64,000 nucleotides of DNA, taken from positions 102,161,381 through 102,225,380 of the forward strand of contig JALJCS010000001.1 in assembly GCA_023055355.1 (NCBI GenBank). Direction: 5' to 3'. Below the pieces are notes generated by a model that saw only the letters and a list, made by a program, of their open reading frames with translations, was not told the DNA's origin and made no database searches. The stretch's first letter is position 1; the number at the start of each line of letters is the position of its first letter. This stretch comes from Agelaius tricolor (taxonomy: Eukaryota > Chordata > Aves > Passeriformes > Icteridae). Below are positions 61,741 through 64,000 of the stretch, in pieces. The translations under genes were made by a program, and so were the position numbers.

Positions 61741-63494
61741 GGGCACACATTTCAAAAAGGATGTTTATTTTTGAATACAAATACCTCCACTGCTAGGCTG
61801 CTAAGTATGATCCTGTGCTGTCTCTGTGACAGATGAAACCTCTACTACCAGAGCTAACACTACTTACAATGTCTAATATTAGGCAGATATTTTGAGTATT
61901 TTTAATGAAATTGGCAGATAAGATACAGGATCTTATGGGATTGGTTAAAGTCTTCACATACCATCAGAGAATGTAGCTTCTGGCTAGAAGAAAATTATTA
62001 AGGGAATATTTATATCTGATTATCCTGTTGGAAAGAAAGATGTGAATATTGTGAGTGTTTCAGCTACTGATTAGGCAGTAGAGTTTTGTTTATGTTCAGA
62101 TAAACTCTTGAGGTGTCTGCCCGAATTTAACAAGGTGGTGTAGGGAGAGTAGAGCACCTGGAATGAATCTGACAATACACATGTTATCAGTCCCATTTTC
62201 AGTGCTGAGGTGTGGATGACAAGAAATATGTGTTTCAGAAAATGGTTGCGCTAATTTACCAGCACAGGAGAGCCTGTGCCTTCCTTTCTCATTGCACTCT
62301 GTCTGTGTGATCCTGTACATTTTCTTTTGCTGTCTCTGAAGCCAGTCTGACCCCTTGATGAGACATGTCAGCTTATTCAACAGGCAGAAAATTATCTCCC
62401 TTTTTTTGCTTGCTGAGTGAGCTGAATTGAGTCATCAAACTGTTGGAGCTAGCACAAAGGAAGTGGTAAGTACACACAGCTGAGATTGAGAAAAAGGAGA
62501 AAGCTGAACCATATTTTTAGTGGTAGGAAGCTGTTAGACCAGCTCAGCACTCTTGTGAAAACTCATTCTCAGTGAAGAACTCCTATGTCACATTCACTCT
62601 GCCTCTGGACTGGTAAAACCTGGATATGTTGGCTGCTAAGGCTGGTGGTTCTGCAGAAGTCTTTGCCAGAAGAAAGATTGATTCAAGTGGGTCCCTTGAT
62701 GGAGATGTCATTGGCAATGGATATTGATGGATTGAGGCTAATTACTAAGACTTAGTGCATAACCTTTTTGCTCTTTTATATATTTTTGTAAATATAAATT
62801 TACACGTGAGCTTTATTTTGTTGACTCTTGCAAAGGATTTTGCCATTTGCACTTCAAAAACATTCATGTAACCCCAGAAGTTTTTGTTAAAACCTACAGA
62901 TGTATTCACTTACTATATCTGTTAGTCACATGAATAGGGTAGGAATGCCTCAGAATCTGCAATGCTAAATAATGTGAGACTTACTGAAGAGAATGCTTGC
63001 TGGAAAAAATATAAAGCTACACAAAAGTGAGAATATTGGAGAGGTTTATTTTTGTCATTCTAGACAAATGCTAGTGATTATGTCAGTATTTTAAAATTTT
63101 GTGGTATTCAGCAACCACCATAAATAAACCACCACAAGCAATGCAAAACCCAACAACAAAAAACCTCAGCACCTGTCTAGGCATTAAAGAAAGAGACAAA
63201 TTTTCTAAACTGTATTTAATACCCTCAAATATTGGTCTTCTGTGCACTCTTCAAACATGGTTAATGCTAAGAGTTCAAGCTCTTAAGGAAGCTGACTTAA
63301 ACTCTCCATACCATGCTGAACAGTCTTCACACAGTAGGGCAAAAATGACTGCCTGTTTTCCACTACAGAACAAATTATATATCCAGATTCAGCTGGACAT
63401 ACCCAGGAATGGATCAAAACAATCAAAACCAGAAGACTTGGGAGACCTTCAATGAAATGTTGTACCAAACAGCAGGACAAGAAACAGAGGGCAG
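61741..63494. other. Gene-free DNA
   Basis: No gene or transposon recognised. A 118-codon plus-strand frame (63099-63455) has no domain and lies just upstream of the next CR1 piece. Confidence 0.6.
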
Positions 63495-63499
63495 AAGAT

Positions 63500-63698
63500 A
63501 ACTCACTGGAAGTTCCACCTGAATATGAGGAAAAACTTCTTTACTGTGTGTGTGACACGGATTTCCTGGAGATGTTGTGGTGTCTCCCTCACAATCCCAG
63601 GAATTGTGCTCTAGGATGATTCTGCTTGAGTAGGGAGGTTAAACCCAATGACCCAGTGTGGTCCCTTACAACTTTACTCATTTGTGATTCTGTCTGTT
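63500..63698 (+). mobile_element. CR1 3-prime end, about 200 bp
   Basis: ACTGGAAGTTCCACCTGAAT, ATGAGGAAAAACTTCTTTAC, TGTGTGTGTGACACGGATTT, CCTGGAGATGTTGTGGTGTC, GAGTAGGGAGGTTAAACCCA, GGTCCCTTACAACTTTACTC and TTGTGATTCTGTCTG follow the avian CR1 consensus closely. A short deletion has removed the GCACTGGAACAGGCTGCCC block and part of the middle. Confidence 0.94.
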
Positions 63699-64000
63699 CA
63701 ATATCCCTGACAGATGCTCTAAGAATGACAAAGTAACAGAGATCAAATAATGGATCAAAGAAAGGCAGGTATTTTCAGAACACATTCATAGAGAAATCTT
63801 TTCTTTGCAGATGGATTTCACTTGAACAACTAGGATACTTTTATTCTGATTTGAAAAAATAAAAAGAAAGGATTTTCAAACTGTTAAAGACAGGAGATGA
63901 TAACCCTGAGATACCTGTAAAATCTTTATATGAAAATTATTTTTGTTACAATAATTACAAGTTTATTACATGAATATCAGGAAGTGGGAAAAACAAAAAA
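63699..64000. other. Gene-free DNA to the window end
   Basis: AT-rich sequence; nothing recognised. Confidence 0.6.

Noticed and set aside
63099..63455. 118-codon plus-strand frame next to a CR1
   Set aside because: It does not match CR1 protein in any part I can align, and no other family is suggested.

Overview
The window reads as non-coding nuclear DNA of a bird. The evidence is a scatter of CR1 retrotransposon 3-prime ends with the typical avian tail (GGTTGGACTTGATGATC-like block, then TTCCAACC, then an ATTCTRTG-type octamer instead of a poly-A tail), one LTR fragment of the avian endogenous-retrovirus type, and no sign of the Alu, L1 or B1 repeats expected in mammals. The DNA is AT-rich, and microsatellites are few and short. 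A crocodile, turtle or other sauropsid cannot be fully excluded, but the younger CR1 tails look avian. Species cannot be named.

I recognise no protein-coding gene, exon, tRNA, rRNA, known microRNA or CRISPR array. The longest open frames are 158 codons (39312-39788, minus) and 147 codons (42093-42536, plus). That is about what chance gives in 64 kb of AT-rich DNA, and neither translation resembles a family I know. The window is best read as a gene desert or part of a very large intron.

Layout. 1-5800: unique AT-rich sequence. 5814-6200: a very old LINE reverse-transcriptase tail on the minus strand. 6200-16600: unique sequence with an ancient CR1 tail near 7500, a pyrimidine-rich stretch near 10.4 kb, a GC-rich patch at 10990-11450 and a 37-bp minisatellite at 12747. 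16600-20000: old CR1 debris, including a recognisable endonuclease-domain fragment at 17300-17750. 20000-31000: unique sequence with a palindromic TA tract at 27554 and stretches that look like conserved non-coding DNA. 31-43.9 kb: six CR1 pieces, mostly plus strand. 44.5 kb: a 32-bp-arm inverted repeat. 45.5-45.9 kb: an LTR fragment. 50.9 kb: a TATA-containing patch that could be a promoter or another LTR. 51-60.9 kb: unique sequence, with a 16-bp TAATTA palindrome at 56759. 61-63.7 kb: a 530-bp minus-strand CR1, a T/G-rich tract and a plus-strand CR1 tail.

No set of genes works together here, and I did not find a novel biological system. The points most worth checking are the decayed LINE domains, the inverted repeats, the local GC-rich blocks and the candidate conserved non-coding stretches.
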